Of a stretch of 64,000 nucleotides of DNA, positions 31,662 through 43,800 are shown one piece after another. The notes beneath the pieces were generated by a model. That model made no database searches. It had not been told where the DNA came from and saw nothing but the letters and a program-made list of their open reading frames with translations. Source of the DNA: Pseudopithomyces maydicus (taxonomy: Eukaryota; Ascomycota; Dothideomycetes; Pleosporales; Didymosphaeriaceae). The position numbers were made by a program, and so were the translations under genes. The stretch spans positions 434,001 to 498,000 of the forward strand of contig JANTUC010000011.1 in the NCBI GenBank assembly GCA_026873275.1. The letters run 5' to 3'. The stretch's first letter is position 1. Each line of letters starts with the position of its first letter.

Positions 31662-34600
31662 TCAAGCGGCCATGTTTGCTTCACGCTGCTCTTGCAGCTG
31701 CGACACAATCGAGGTGAGTTCCTCAACCCGCATGGTAAGATTGGAGATCAATGCCCTTAGTTGCGGGTCCGAATCAGGTTGCCCGACTTTGGTATGGGCT
31801 CGGTCAGAGACAGGTGCTTTCCCAGGCGTACGTACAGCTCCATCGCTAGAAGCCCGAAGACCTGTGGTCAGTGACCGGGCTGGTCGGATCGACGACCGAA
31901 ACAGCCTTTTCCCCGCTGTGCTCTCAGGCCCACTCATTGACAACATACCAGAGCTAGATTTTTGAGAAGTGAACAGATGTTCGTAGGCCCAGATAGCACC
32001 TATGAACGGTAGATGTGTCACCTTCAACAAGATGATACGAGTACTTCTTAGCCGTTCCGAGGGTAGTACTAGACGAAGCGGGCGCAAAAGCAGCGGAATG
32101 AGATTCTGGGTGTCCTTGTCAGCCTCATGCAACGAAAGGAAAATGTGCTTCTATCGCGGAAGAACTATGGCTTGGAAAGTCTGCCTGAGCGGCAACCCCA
32201 GGATTGTACCAGCGAACATGGCTCTCTGATCGCTCCACTCCGACAAGACTGCCTTCCGTAGGCTTGAATTGAGTGCTATGAGCGGCTGGACCAAGATTCT
32301 GCTGCGGTACGAAGGCTATGTCGGCTGGTGGGCGCCGGCGCTTAATCCCGTTTCAAGGAACCAGAAGCAGTCTAGGGCGTCAACACTTACCAGTGGAGGT
32401 AGGTAATATGTTAAGCGATTTGATGAAGAAGCTTCGAGCACGTATACGGAATAGCTATCGCAAATGTGATCAGCGATGCTGCGTCACATATGTCGCAGTT
32501 CGTCTTACATGAACAAATACTCATCACGTGCCTGTTCCAAAATCTGCGAAAGTTAGCACATCACATCCCGCTTGTCTGTGCGCAAATTGCACCCAACAAA
32601 AAACATGCAGCCCGCATTGAACGAAGGGAACCAAGTCTGACACTTGAGATGTGCAAGGATGCCTGGAGCAGCTACTGTGACGCTGACCAGCTGTTTTGTG
32701 CAGCGTTGCTCGTAGGTACGACTACCAGGGTAGCAATGCAACTTTGAAGCTGTATGAGTGGAGTAGCACTGCTAGAACGACAAGCTGACTGCGGCTGGGT
32801 GAGGCGGTGCTGCCGTTTGAGTTCCCGCAGCTTCGCCCTTAGCGCACGTTTGACGGCGCTTAAGTCAGGCAATTTTTTATGTGCCACTCGGAGACGTGGA
32901 AAATAATTTGAAATTACCCGACGTACCTTGCTTAAGCTGTTGGATAGCAGGGAAATCAATGATGTGATAAGGAGAATATTCGTTAGCGCCACGAAGATGA
33001 GCTATCAGGCTGATCAGCAACAGACAGACATCGCATAACGGTAGAGTATACCATAACAGGGGGTCCAAAATAGGGAGAGCTGCTGACAGTCAGTCGAGTC
33101 ATTCAGAGTCTGGAATATCTTCACATTTGTTGCGCCACGTCCTTGCAGTTGATCAGTCAATAAACTCAGCCACCGACGAAGTCATTGGTAAACTTACGAA
33201 GCCGAGGTAGGAAGATCCAAAAAAGACTTTTATCAGTATCCAACTCTATTACATTGTAAGCTCGGGCAAACATTGTTTGCACAATTGCCACCGACCATTT
33301 CGCTTGGCGTGTAAGTGCCCCTCGCGAGTAGCACAAATGTCGTCAGGAAGCCTGCATGCCCAATCTTTAAGCTTAAACATCCCGATAGTTAGGTAATGCT
33401 GGGCTCACCGAAGTACAGTATTATCACTAAAGATAGGAACTTTACAAAATCTTTGGTCTGCAGCATGCAGGAATCAGCTCATCCGGTTGGAACCACGTCA
33501 ACTTGAAGCACTAACCATTTCTTTGAGACAAGGAATCTATCCACGATGTCAGCTGGGGTCGTACATTACGGCGAGGTGAATGGACTGGGGGTCGCTCTCG
33601 TCACACTGGAGCAATCCAGGTTACGCAGCACACATGTAGGCGGTGCAATGTTACTCACCAATGTTCCAAAATAAGGGTTTAGACTGAGGAGGGAGAAGAC
33701 TCGAGGAACGAGGAATAATGCTTCTAAACCAAGCACATCGTAAGCAAGATCTATTACGTTCATCGATGCCTCTCCTTCTAGACGGAGTCCGGTGATACCT
33801 AGACCACTTGTAAGGACGATGGACAAATTGGGGGAGAGTTACGACTGACGAAGTGCACAGAAGACAATCCCCACCACAACGATACTCTGCCTGGTGTCAG
33901 TTGGACCCGGAAGCAATGATAGAATACACCAACGATGTCCCATGTCCACCAAAAATCGGATGCGTAGAAGCTTAACTGTCCCGCATCGTTGAATTCGCCG
34001 AACTCGTCGTATGCAAAGCCTACAATCCAAATGTAAAGTAGAACCTCGGCAGAAGTAACATGGGAAGAGCTCCTGTGAGTGAGGACAATGTAGTAAAGAC
34101 CGAGAAACACGGCAAAGTACAGAGTCTCGAAGATTTTCAAATATCTGGGTACCCGAAGCCGGCAGACTATAATCGTACAGTGTCAGCTGTATTTCGAGCC
34201 TGGAGTACAACACGCTGTAGAACTCCCCATGCTGCGTGAAGGTGATATGGGAACCACTTACATGGATCTGCTTTCCTGGGGCTGTACAACTTGGGCTCCT
34301 TGACAGAGTTGACTCCGAGAGAATCCCAGAAGACTATGTCACCCTAATAGAACGTGAGCACAAGCTTGAAAGTCAGAATGAAGCCATACCCTCCAAAGGC
34401 CGTTTATAATCTTTTGCACAGGGCGTTGCTTGAGGAACTTCTTGCTGTTCGAAACGGCGGCAATCTCCAGCGCACTAAGATTCTCGAATTGGGCGGTAAA
34501 CTCATCAGACTGGGCTGACGACGTCATAGCACTCGTATGCACACTGTCTGTCCCGAAATAGGAGGAAGTGCGGCTATCTGCCAGCAGCGCACTCCTCTCG

Positions 34601-35169
34601 TTGACAGGCGCGGTACCGTTCTGTTCGCCGCGCTCCGTATCCGAGTTGCGACCGTTCGAAGTCGATGGCTGTATCTCGTGTAGGAGGAATTCAATCGTGT
34701 CGCGCTCGGTGAGGCTGGTAAGAAATTGCCAGGCGACATACTCGCATGCGTAACCTCGGGCCTCGTTGATGCCGGGCTCGTCGCTCGTTTCTTCCAGGGC
34801 GGTGAAGTGGGCCTTCAATGCCAGCAGAGCGTGTACAATAGCATGGTGGTGGCAGTTGTCGGTCAGGTGGGAAACAAGACGTGACAGTACACGTGCAGAA
34901 GCTGCAGTCCGGAGGTCTTCGAAGCTATGCGGAAGCGTGATTGCTTGGACGATGTAGCTGTGCGCTCAGCGTTAGCAAGATGACTACAAGCAATAGAGCG
35001 GATACGCGTAGCCCCAGGAACCGACTCCATTGAAGTGCAGAGTTGAGCAGCTATATGGCGGTACGCACAAGGAAAGTTTCCTCACAAGCTCTCCGAGGTC
35101 GTCGCTGTCGTGGATCTCTGGTACTTCCAGCTCCTCGACAGCCCATCGAGGGGTGGATGGCCGTGACAT
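31662..35169 (-). CDS. YVC1: YVC1-type TRP-like vacuolar cation channel, 16 exons
   Basis: Calcium-permeable cation channel of the Yvc1 (TRPY1) family, which in yeast releases vacuolar Ca2+ on osmotic shock. Minus-strand exons: 35169..35069, 34957..34390, 34343..34262, 34166..33934, 33886..33850, 33798..33659, 33536..33516, 33457..33409, 33351..33296, 33245..33198, 33141..33125, 33079..33052, 33001..32927, 32543..32509, 32454..32391, 32105..31662; 665 aa, all phases consistent. Cytosolic N-terminus: YIVQAITLPHSFEDL, TDNCHHHAIVHALLALKAHF, NEARGYACEYVAW. Membrane part: RGDIVFWDSLGVNSVKEPKLY, YIWIVGFAYDEFGEF, LGLEALFLVPRVFSLLSLNP, IPCLKEM-TKDFVKFLSLVI, GFLTTFVLLARG, SWILIKVFFGSSYLGF, ISPYFGPP, and LTNILLITSLISLLSNSLSK (S6). 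The C-terminus has ARDEYLFM, YSVYVLEASSSNRLTYYLPP and NLIPLLLRPLRLVLPSE, then a coiled-coil-like end. Exon sizes go down to 17, 21 and 28 nt. The exon 4 donor (GTTGGT) and exon 5 limits are the least certain. Confidence 0.9.
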
Positions 35170-35560
35170 TGTCCCGCCTGGATAGGAATGTATGCAGGGC
35201 CTTCACTGTTATATTATGGGAGCGATTGCTATCGGTGTTGCCCAGCTGTCGCGTACGGTGCGTGAACCGCGAGCAGGGTCGCCGAGGTCGATCCTTCCGA
35301 AGCGATGACGCTAGTGGATTCCACCTTCCCCACATGTTGGCATCCTTCCTGGAGCCTTGACGCGCACCCTGCATATGTAGTCAATTTGATTACCTACCTT
35401 TCCTTCCTGTGCTCACCAGTCGTTGCTTTTACTGACACTCCCCTTCAGCCGCCACCACTTGCATGTGCTGGCCAGACACGCGTCGTTCTTTTGTCTTGCA
35501 CCGCTTCGTCACCCATAGAAGGGCAGCATGACAGCCAATTTGTGCCTTTCTTGACGTACT
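35170..35560. promoter_or_regulatory. Divergent promoter region YVC1 / unknown 421-aa gene
   Basis: 391 nt between two start codons facing apart. No element recognised with confidence. Confidence 0.45.
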
Positions 35561-37085
35561 ATGGCCCAAGATTCAGGTTTCCGTGGCAATCAGCTACGAC
35601 TGAGTGCAATCCTCAAGGTAGCTGGGAATATACCCAGGGCCCCAACACGGCTGCGACCACATAGGCAAGCACCACCATCGCGACAGCGCTTACAGGATGC
35701 GCATGACCAGCCAATTGCAAACTTTGACCCATCTGAAATATCGGTGCCAAAAGGCAGCTGCGAAGCTTCGCTTGAAACTGTGCAAGACTTCGATATACCC
35801 GTGCAGCCCTCAGTCGACTCCCCGACACGACTATCCAGAGCAGCTCCAGAGTCAAACGTTACCACAGAATCAGAGACCCATGATCAGAACATGCGTGGTA
35901 CCAATCATTCACTTCCCAATGCTTCTCTATCTTCGTTGCCTACCAAACGGAAAAAAGCGGCCCACTGCGTTGAGAAGGAGATGTCCATAGAGATTCTTCA
36001 CACCTGTAGAATGCATCAACCGTCCCCCCACAACGGCCTCGTACTTGTGCGGGCATCGACGGACGTTGGTCTACCTTCACCAGGTGTAAGAATACTTGTT
36101 CCAAACTCGATTTACGATGAATAGTTAAGAAAAGCTGATCCAATCGGTGTAGAGTATAGAAGTTTCCTTCACCAACTCAATCGCAGAGGTTGATCCCATT
36201 CAAGATTCAAGCATTGAAATCGCTCCGAACCGGCCAAGATTTCTTCGGGATAGGCTTAGAATGAATTCATCAACTTCCGCAAAGAAGCAAAGGGCTGTTC
36301 ATTTTTCTATCAACGTCTCACACCAAGCCACAGCTGGTAAATTGCCGCATTCTGCATCGGTCGTGTATCAAGGCTCAACTTTTCTGCGTCCCCCAGTACA
36401 AAATCACCGCCCTAAAAGATCTCTTCCAAGTGGCCCGAGTGCTTTGTGTGACGGTTTTACGGCATCAGAGATGCATTTTTCTGGGGTCTCAAAGACGAAA
36501 AAGATACGAATGCAGGTGAAAGATAAAAGCATAGGTGCGTATGATGTCATACATCACCTAACAATGTTACTGTGCCGTCAAGTGACGCGAAGCCTCCTAT
36601 GTAAACATGATCATCAATAGTTGGGCCGACAATTTATGAAAGCTTCATGGGCCAGCAGACATTGCCACTGTTGTCTTACCTAGACCCAGCTGAGGAAGCG
36701 ACGCTGACCTTCGTACACTAAAACAGATACCACGGTAAACAAAGAAGGCCTCGACCCCATTCCAGGCGGAATTGAGCTTCGGGGTGGTTTTCTTCCTTCT
36801 CCCAATCCAACCTCACCTATTCCATCCAACACAAATGATATCTCGTTCGGCAACGCACGAATTCGACGGAGAAGCTCGTCTACAGCAATCAAGGCCCAGC
36901 TATCCGGTATTACTGCCCCTATACTAGAAGATGAAGAATCAGATTTCCCCAGCTCGGAGGCGGAATCAGAGGTGTGCAGCAATGAGTGGTGGATGGAAAA
37001 CCTTGAAGTGTCCGAATCATGGGACCCAAGTCCTACCGTTGGGGAATTCATGTATGACATGAGCAGAGACGAGGATGGATTTTGA
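35561..37085 (+). CDS. Unknown 421-aa, largely disordered, probably nuclear protein
   Basis: I do not recognise the family. Exons 35561..36085, 36153..36534, 36727..37085 (introns 67 and 192 nt), phases consistent; 421 aa. The protein starts MAQDSGFRGNQLRLSAILK, is rich in Ser, Pro and Thr, and has basic clusters (LPTKRKKAAH, SKTKKIRMQVK) that could act as nuclear localisation signals. The best-ordered parts are SIEVSFTNSIAEVDPIQDSS, RFLRDRLRM, the segment ISFGNARIRRRSSSTAIKA, and an acidic C-terminus with SNEWWMENLEVSESWD and VGEFMYDMSRDEDGF. RRRSSS could be a basophilic-kinase site. The three exons joined by good splice sites into one long frame support a real gene. It shares a 391-nt divergent promoter with the YVC1-like channel; function cannot be inferred from that. 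Confidence 0.65.
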
Positions 37086-38264
37086 CCGCAATATCCGGGC
37101 CTTGACCGAGCAAGTTATTATGGTTCGTTTATCTGAAGCACAGTTTAGTCTATCGTTCACCGTCTTTCACAATATCACGTACGCGAGCGCATACGTTATT
37201 AAGGCGAGCAATTGGCCCGAGACCAGAATGCCATTGTTTGCGACACATTTAAAATATTTAGATTGATCTTAGATAGTTCGCCATGAAGTTTAATGTATGT
37301 TTTAGTAATGAAAGCTATGCAGTAAGAATTGCGACTAAATCATACGACCGAAGTTCCCTCTCGTTTGAATTGATTACCTGCTATAGGCACCACTTCATTA
37401 CACAATACACTAAAATTCACACGAGTGTACAATGTCTCTAGAGACAAACCAATGTACGTCATTGCGTGCTAGACCCTGCCATGCCTAAGATTTCTATCAT
37501 GTTTCCCTGCATTTGATCTAATTCCCATTACATAGGTCTGCGGCGCTGCGCACGTGGCATGGTCTACGCCCTCCGCGGGCGAGTTCTGGAGGATTCTGCA
37601 TTACAGATAGACAATCGTCGCAGATCGATCCTCGCGCCAAAACATTTGTCTACACTGTAACACTGCGAGTCACTATCGTGCTGCAAATCTACATCTATTC
37701 CGCGTCATCTCCGCGCTGAAACGTTGCAAGATGATATCCGCTCTCGCCTGAAATGTCGCAACTCTACGCCCCGCGGACTACTCCAGAGCGCGCGGTGTGG
37801 CTTTGTTCGTCCGAAGCTCCGACTTCCGATCTGCTCGCGCTGCTTAATAGGTGGTGATCGCGCCACAATCTCGCGCGTTCGGCCTCTCAGGTCGGTGTTT
37901 ATAGGCTCCGACTCCTCCGCAATCCTTGCCTGCGACGTCACTAGTAGGGACTATAGGCATGTCGCTCAGGGGTGTTAGGACGTGTTTTGGTGAAAGATAC
38001 GACCGACTTGGCTTTTTTAGAGGGACATTTATAATTGCAAGAATGGATTTAAAGACGCTTAAAAACGGAGTGGTTGGTCGAAGCGCTGCGCAAACACGAC
38101 TATATCTACAGTACATGCCCTCTATAGGGGAAACAATAAATTCATACAGATCATATGTTATAGATTTCATACTCTACTACATCATAACAAAACTGAACTC
38201 GAGGTGTAAGACCCGGTGATAGAACAGACAATACATAAACCCTTCAAGCTTCAACACAGACAAC
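37086..38264. other. Intergenic upstream of the DUF3112 gene
   Basis: 1.2 kb, AT-rich at 37.2-37.5 kb. Short ORFs only (for example 37724..37978) and nothing recognisable. Should contain the DUF3112 promoter. Confidence 0.45.
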
Positions 38265-39525
38265 ATGAGCGAACAGGTGGGCACCCTTACGATCCCATAC
38301 AATCACGTTCGCTTGAGTATAATAAACTGACAAAATGCAGTCAGGCTCAGGTCCATGGAGACCTAACATTTGGGCATTAGGTGGCGTGCCCAAGAAGAAT
38401 GTCGACATTCCCGTCACAGCAGTCTTCCTCGTCCTCTTCATCGTCGGCGCAGCAACCCACATGACCATCTTACGATACAACACCCGGCGAGGTCACAAAT
38501 TCCTCTTCAATGGCATGCTATTCGGTTGGTCACACCACGCAACATCACCTCAAAGATCCCCCTACTAACACAACCCACCAGGCTTCTGCATGTCCCGCAT
38601 CATAACCTGCACCATCCGCATCGCCTCCATCTCCCTCCCGCACAACATCCGCCTCGCGCTCGCCGCCCAAATCTTCGTCGCCGCCGGCATCCTCCTCGTC
38701 TTCGTCATCAACCTCCTCTGGTCCCAGCGCATTCTCCGCGCCCACCACCCCTTCGGATGGCATCCCTCCATTCACTACGCCTTCCTCGCCCTCTACGCCG
38801 TCATCCTTCTCACCCTCGCCATCCTCATCACCGCCGTCGTCCAAAGCTACTACACCTTAAACCCGCACACCCGCTCCATCGATCGCGCCCTTCAACTCTA
38901 CGGCGCCACCCTCTTCGCTGTCATCTCCTTCCTGCCCATCCCCATCATCGGCATCGCCCTCGCGCTATCCCGCGCGTCGAAGCGGCCCGTCGAGAAGTTC
39001 GGCCACGGACGACACCGCACCAAGATTTGGGTTCTCCTGCTCGGCGCCACGCTGTGCTGCTTGGGTGCTGCGTATCGCGCGGGGACTTCCTGGAAGAGCC
39101 CTGTGGCTTTGGGGCAGCCCGAGCCGGCGTATTTCCACAGGGGTTGGTTCTACTTCATGAATTTCGGAATCGAAATCTTGGTGGTGTATATGTATGCTAT
39201 CATGAGGGTGGATTTGAGGTTTTGGATTCCGAATGGGGCCAAGGGGCCGGGGAGTTATGGGGAGGTGGTGGGGGAGAAGGACGGGGGTCGCTGGCGGAGA
39301 CGAGTAGTGAGGTGTGAGGTTCTTTCTCGGTGTGAGAAGAAAAGTTCTATCTCTTTCTATTGTATGATGTATTGGGTGGGTTTTATTGGACATAGCGATG
39401 GCGTTGTTGTTTGCATTAGAAGAGGTTGTGCTTTGGGGTTCGGGAGATCCAGCGTTCTATTACGGAGGGGTTATGCATATTCCCGCGTCGATACACTGCA
39501 TTTAGATTTGTACATACTCAACTGA
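38265..39525 (+). CDS. DUF3112 multi-spanning membrane protein, frame broken near the C-terminus
   Basis: Integral membrane protein of a fungal family of unknown function (DUF3112). Exons: 38265..38276 (MSEQ), 38341..38524, then 38582 onward; introns 64 and 57 nt. Family features: ALGGVPKKNVDIPVTAVFLV, GAATHMTILRYNTRRGHKFL, GFCMSRIITCTIRIA joined across intron 2, NIRLALAAQIFVAAG, QRILRAHHPFGWHPS and VQSYYTLNPHTRSIDRALQL; about seven hydrophobic helices. As written the frame runs to 39525 with an odd Cys/Arg-rich tail. One extra G in the five-G run 39283..39287 would instead end the protein in SLAETSSEV at 39317 (310 aa), which looks like the normal tail. Start choice: ATG 38265 with a tiny first exon, or ATG 38335, which lies in the last six bases of intron 1 (ATGCAG) and is also in frame. 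Confidence 0.8.
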
Positions 39526-40892
39526 TCACGGCCTTATCTATTATATTTTAGATTTGTATATAATCAATTAATCACTGCCTCGTCTGTTATATGACCACTC
39601 AGTTCGTCTGACACATCGCTCTCACCACCAACTATGCCTCACACAAGCTTGGGACCTCGGAACCTTCTGCCTACCGCACGTGATGAGTATCCTACATGTG
39701 TACCGAGGTATATACAATAAGATAGGATAACAACACCTCAAACTACCTTCCCCCAAAATCAACCCGCATACCTCGCTTCCCACCCTTGTCCCACCGCGCT
39801 TATACTTACTCAACGCAGTACCCAGCCCCTTCCTTCCAAACCTAACCCTCCAAGCGACCTCCTCTCGCTACAGTTCGACGGAGCCCGTCCCACCCCCCAC
39901 CTTCCCCTTCCCCCATCGCGACAATCACAACCGGGACCCACAACCCACCTCATCCCGAATGTAACTCTTCACACCCCTCCATCCACCTAACCATATACGT
40001 ATACATATATGTACGTACCACCACGCATCAAGACCGCTACGTACCTACGTCAGCCCATCCATGCACCTCCAGATGTCCCCACCTCCCCACCTACAACGCC
40101 CAGCGCACCAAACGGACCCCTTCCCACCGCACCCTCCCCGCGTCGCAAATACACCCCATTCGTTAGCGCCCTTGGGGTCTGAAGTGGAGACAGACACCTG
40201 GGGGCCAAACGGAGGTGACACACGTGCATGTATATTTCAAACGCTACCTCGGGCGCTTTGCCGGATGTGGTACGGAGGGTATGCCGCTTTGAGTATGTGG
40301 TTGGTTTCGGGCACCGATAGTTGGGTGAGGTGAGGTACCGGCCGGTGGTGGTGCTCTTGGTGGTTCAATGCGTACATACAGTATGTATGCACGTATGTAT
40401 GTACCTGAGGTGAGGCTGGGGCGTGGAGAATGTATGTATGTAGGTGTGTGTTGAGGGTGTGCGTGCGCGTGCATGGTGCGTTTATGTGTTGGTGCATACA
40501 TACGCGAGGAGCGTCTGCTTTGGTGCATGGATGATGAGGGCTGGACCCTCGGTTGGGGATATCACTATGTAAGGGACCGAGTTTTCAGGTGGTGTGTTGC
40601 AAGGGTGAGATGCAATATGCACGTTATCAGAACGTATAGGTGGCGGCACAAACTCCACGGTCCATTGTGATGGCTCACGTGCATATAGTCCGGGGAGTGG
40701 AGAGTATACCTCACAAGTCTCTTGGAGTCTCAATGGAGTGTTGACAGAATAACATTTTTTCCATGGCCCTAACGCCAGGTGATTAATGCGCGCCGCCATA
40801 CAAAAACACGTAAAATTCATTAAACCAGTCAGATGCTCATGTCATATTTACAATCGAACAAAACGAGGGTATCCAGGTTTCAAGCCCGCCTT
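39526..40892. other. Intergenic between DUF3112 gene and MET5 3' end
   Basis: 1.4 kb between convergent genes. Contains CTCC/ACCC-rich DNA at 39.8-40.15 kb and TATG-type simple repeats at 40.38-40.46 kb. No supported gene. Confidence 0.5.
40378..40445. repeat. TATG/GTAT simple repeats
   Basis: Two clusters of ATGT units (GTATGTATGCACGTATGTAT and GAATGTATGTATGTAGG) separated by about 25 nt. Ordinary microsatellite-like DNA. Confidence 0.65.
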
Positions 40893-43800
40893 TTACTCTT
40901 CGTCTGACTCCTCTTCCGCAGTCTGCATCATTGGTTAGCATCAATCATATCAATTCTACTCGGGAGTCATCATGACTTACATTGTCGTGGAAGTTGGTTC
41001 CGTGGGTAGTGGCCTGGATGTAGCCCTTGCGAATGACGAAGTCACCGAAGTGCTCTCCCTGCTCCCGCTCCGCAGCATACTGCTTGATCATTGGCTTCAT
41101 GATCTCGAGGATCTCCTCCTCCTTGATCGAGCTCCTGTACAGCTTGTTCAGGCGTTGGCCATGGTATCCACCACCAAGGTACATGTTGTAAGCGCCGTAT
41201 GCCTTGCCGACGAAGGCAACTTCAGCAAGCCATGGACGCGCACAACCGTTGGGACAACCAGTCATACGCATGACGATAGAGTCTTGGCGCAGACCATTCT
41301 CCTCAAGAGTGCCTTCCAGCTTGGAAATGAGTTCAGGTAGGTAGCGTTCTGATTCAGCCATGGCGAGACCACATGTGGGGAAAGCGACACAGGCAGAGCT
41401 GCTAAGGCGGAGACCAGAGAAGTTAGTGTTGTCGAGCTTGTACTTCTTCATCAACTCCTTCATGCTGTCGAGGTCCTCGTCTTTCACGTTGGACAGAATC
41501 AGATGCTGGTTACCAGTGAGCCTGAACTCGCCCTTGTGCACCTTCGCCACCTCAACAAGACCAGACTTCATGGGGAAATCAGGGGTGTCCTCGATGCGGC
41601 CATTCTCGATGAAGAACGTGAAGTGGTTAAGACCGTTCTCGTCCTTCTGCCACCCGAAGGTGTCAATGTTGGAGTCGAACTTGAAAGTCTTGGGGTCGGC
41701 AAACTGCTGGCCCCAAAGCTCCTCAACCTTGCCACGGAAGACATCGACACCCATGTCATCGATGGTGTACTTGAGACGAGCGTGCTTGCGGTTCTTACGA
41801 TCACCATTGTCGCGCTGGACAAGCATGATCTTCTCGCAAACGATGTGGGTCTGATCAGCCGGGACGTAACCAAGCATGCTACCAGTTCGTGGGTATGTCT
41901 TCTTGTTGTTGTGTGTCACACCCATACCACCACCTGCGAGAACGTTGAAGCCCTCAAGGTTGCCGTTCGCACCCTTGATAGCAATAAGACCAATGTCGTG
42001 AGCGTAGACATCAGTATCGTTGTGAGGAGGGATAGCGATGGTGATCTTGAACTTTCGCGGCAGATACACAGGGCCGTAAAGCGGCTCGTGGTCCTGAACA
42101 GCTTCACCAGCGATCTTACGCTTCTGCTTCGTCTCATCGTCCTCGATCCAGATCTCGTGGTAAGCGGTTGTCGAAGGCAACAGATGATCACTGATCTTCT
42201 GAGACACAGCATGGACCTGCTTGTGATAAGAAGAGTGTTCGGGGAGAGAAGAGCACATGACATTGCGGTTGACATCACCGCAAGCAGCAATGGTGGTCAT
42301 AAGAGCTTGGTTGATAGCTTGCATGGCAGGCTTAAGCTTGGTCTTGACAACACCGTGGAACTGGAAGGTTTGACGAGTGGTAAGCTTCATGGTTTCGTTT
42401 CCGAGCTTTGTGCTGATCTCGTCCATCTGGAGCCACTGCTTGGGTGTAGCAACACCACCTGCAAGACGGCATCGGATCATGAAAGAGTAGGCTGGCTCAA
42501 GACCTTGAGCCTTACGCTCATCGCGAAGATCACGATCATCCTGCATGTAAGTGCCGTGAAACTTGGTAAGCTGCTGGTCAGCTGCCGAAATGGCCGCAGT
42601 AGAGGTATCCTGCAGACCCTCCTCGATCGTGCCGCGAAGGAAGTTGGAAGCAGCCTTGATGTCCTCGTTGGTCACTGGCGGTGGCTCATCAGGCAGGCCT
42701 TCAACGTTGTCAACACCAAGTGCTTGCCAAAGCTTAGGCTCCCACTCGGCATAACCAGTCTGGTATGCGTCAGGATCCTGGTCGTCTCCAAGACCACAGT
42801 CGGTCAATGCCTTGCCACCAAGAGCGAGCAATCGAGCATACAGGTCCTTTCCGGGCTTGTTGTAGTAGATCTTGTCCTCCTTGCGAGGCCAGTAATGGCT
42901 ATCACCCAGAGCGAAGACAGAGAAGTTGACAGTGGCAAGGTCGAGATCGGTAGAGTCCTTGACAGCCTCCCAGAATGTGCGTCCGTTCTGAGGGAACTCA
43001 CCCTGACCAGCGGTACTAGGGATAAAAACGATGTTCTGTTCGCCAGACAGGTCCTCGAGAGGGTAGTCATCCATAGCCATGCAGATCGTCTTCAGTCCTC
43101 GTGCCTTTCCTCGTCGAGCAAGACGCTTGGCGAGGTTTTCGGCATTGCCGTTATCGGACGCAAAGAGCACAGTCATTGGGTCTCCAGCAAGGCCCTCAAG
43201 AAGCTTGCTATAAGCATCCTTAGCCTTACGCTTCTGAAGCTGTCGTACCTCGGTACCATACGAGCCAGAAAGGTTGGCCGAGAACTGAGGGTGCCTCTTC
43301 ATCAGCTGTGAGAGGTAATTGTCGCGAGCCAGGAACTCTTCGAGCTCCTTCTTGATTCGCTCCGAGTCGAGTTGGAAGTTGGGCTCGCCCTTCTCGTCTC
43401 CTCGAGGGTTCCATCGGTAAAGTGGCCAGTAGCCCACATCGACAGCCTTCTTGGTTTCTTGCAAGACAGCCAGCGGCGAGTCAGTCTCCTTCTCGTATGG
43501 GAGGTAGGCAAGGACAACGGATGGACCATCGAACTTGTCAGCTTCGATCATGGCCTCAAGGACCTGAGTGTAGGAGCTGTATGCTGCAACGGATGCAACG
43601 TAGGCGTTTCCGAAGTTCATGGCATAAAGGCCGATGTCCTTCTTGCGCCTTGCAGCGTCAGCCGCAGCCCTCTCCGAGTATGGTGTGGAATCGATGATGA
43701 GCATGTTGATGTTCTCGCCCGATGCAAGCACGTGATGAACACCAGAGTTGCCCAAATCGTATGCCCATGCATCTGAACCAATCAGCCACGGTGATTCGCG

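Noticed and set aside
38370..39317. 315-codon plus-strand ORF over the DUF3112 gene
   Set aside because: Out of frame with the conserved membrane protein, His/Pro/Arg-rich; only its last 12 codons coincide with the probable true C-terminus after the frameshift.
41503..43311. 602-codon ORF on the plus strand inside MET5
   Set aside because: Antisense shadow of the highly expressed-type codon usage of MET5; the minus strand carries the complete sulfite reductase with its siroheme cysteines.
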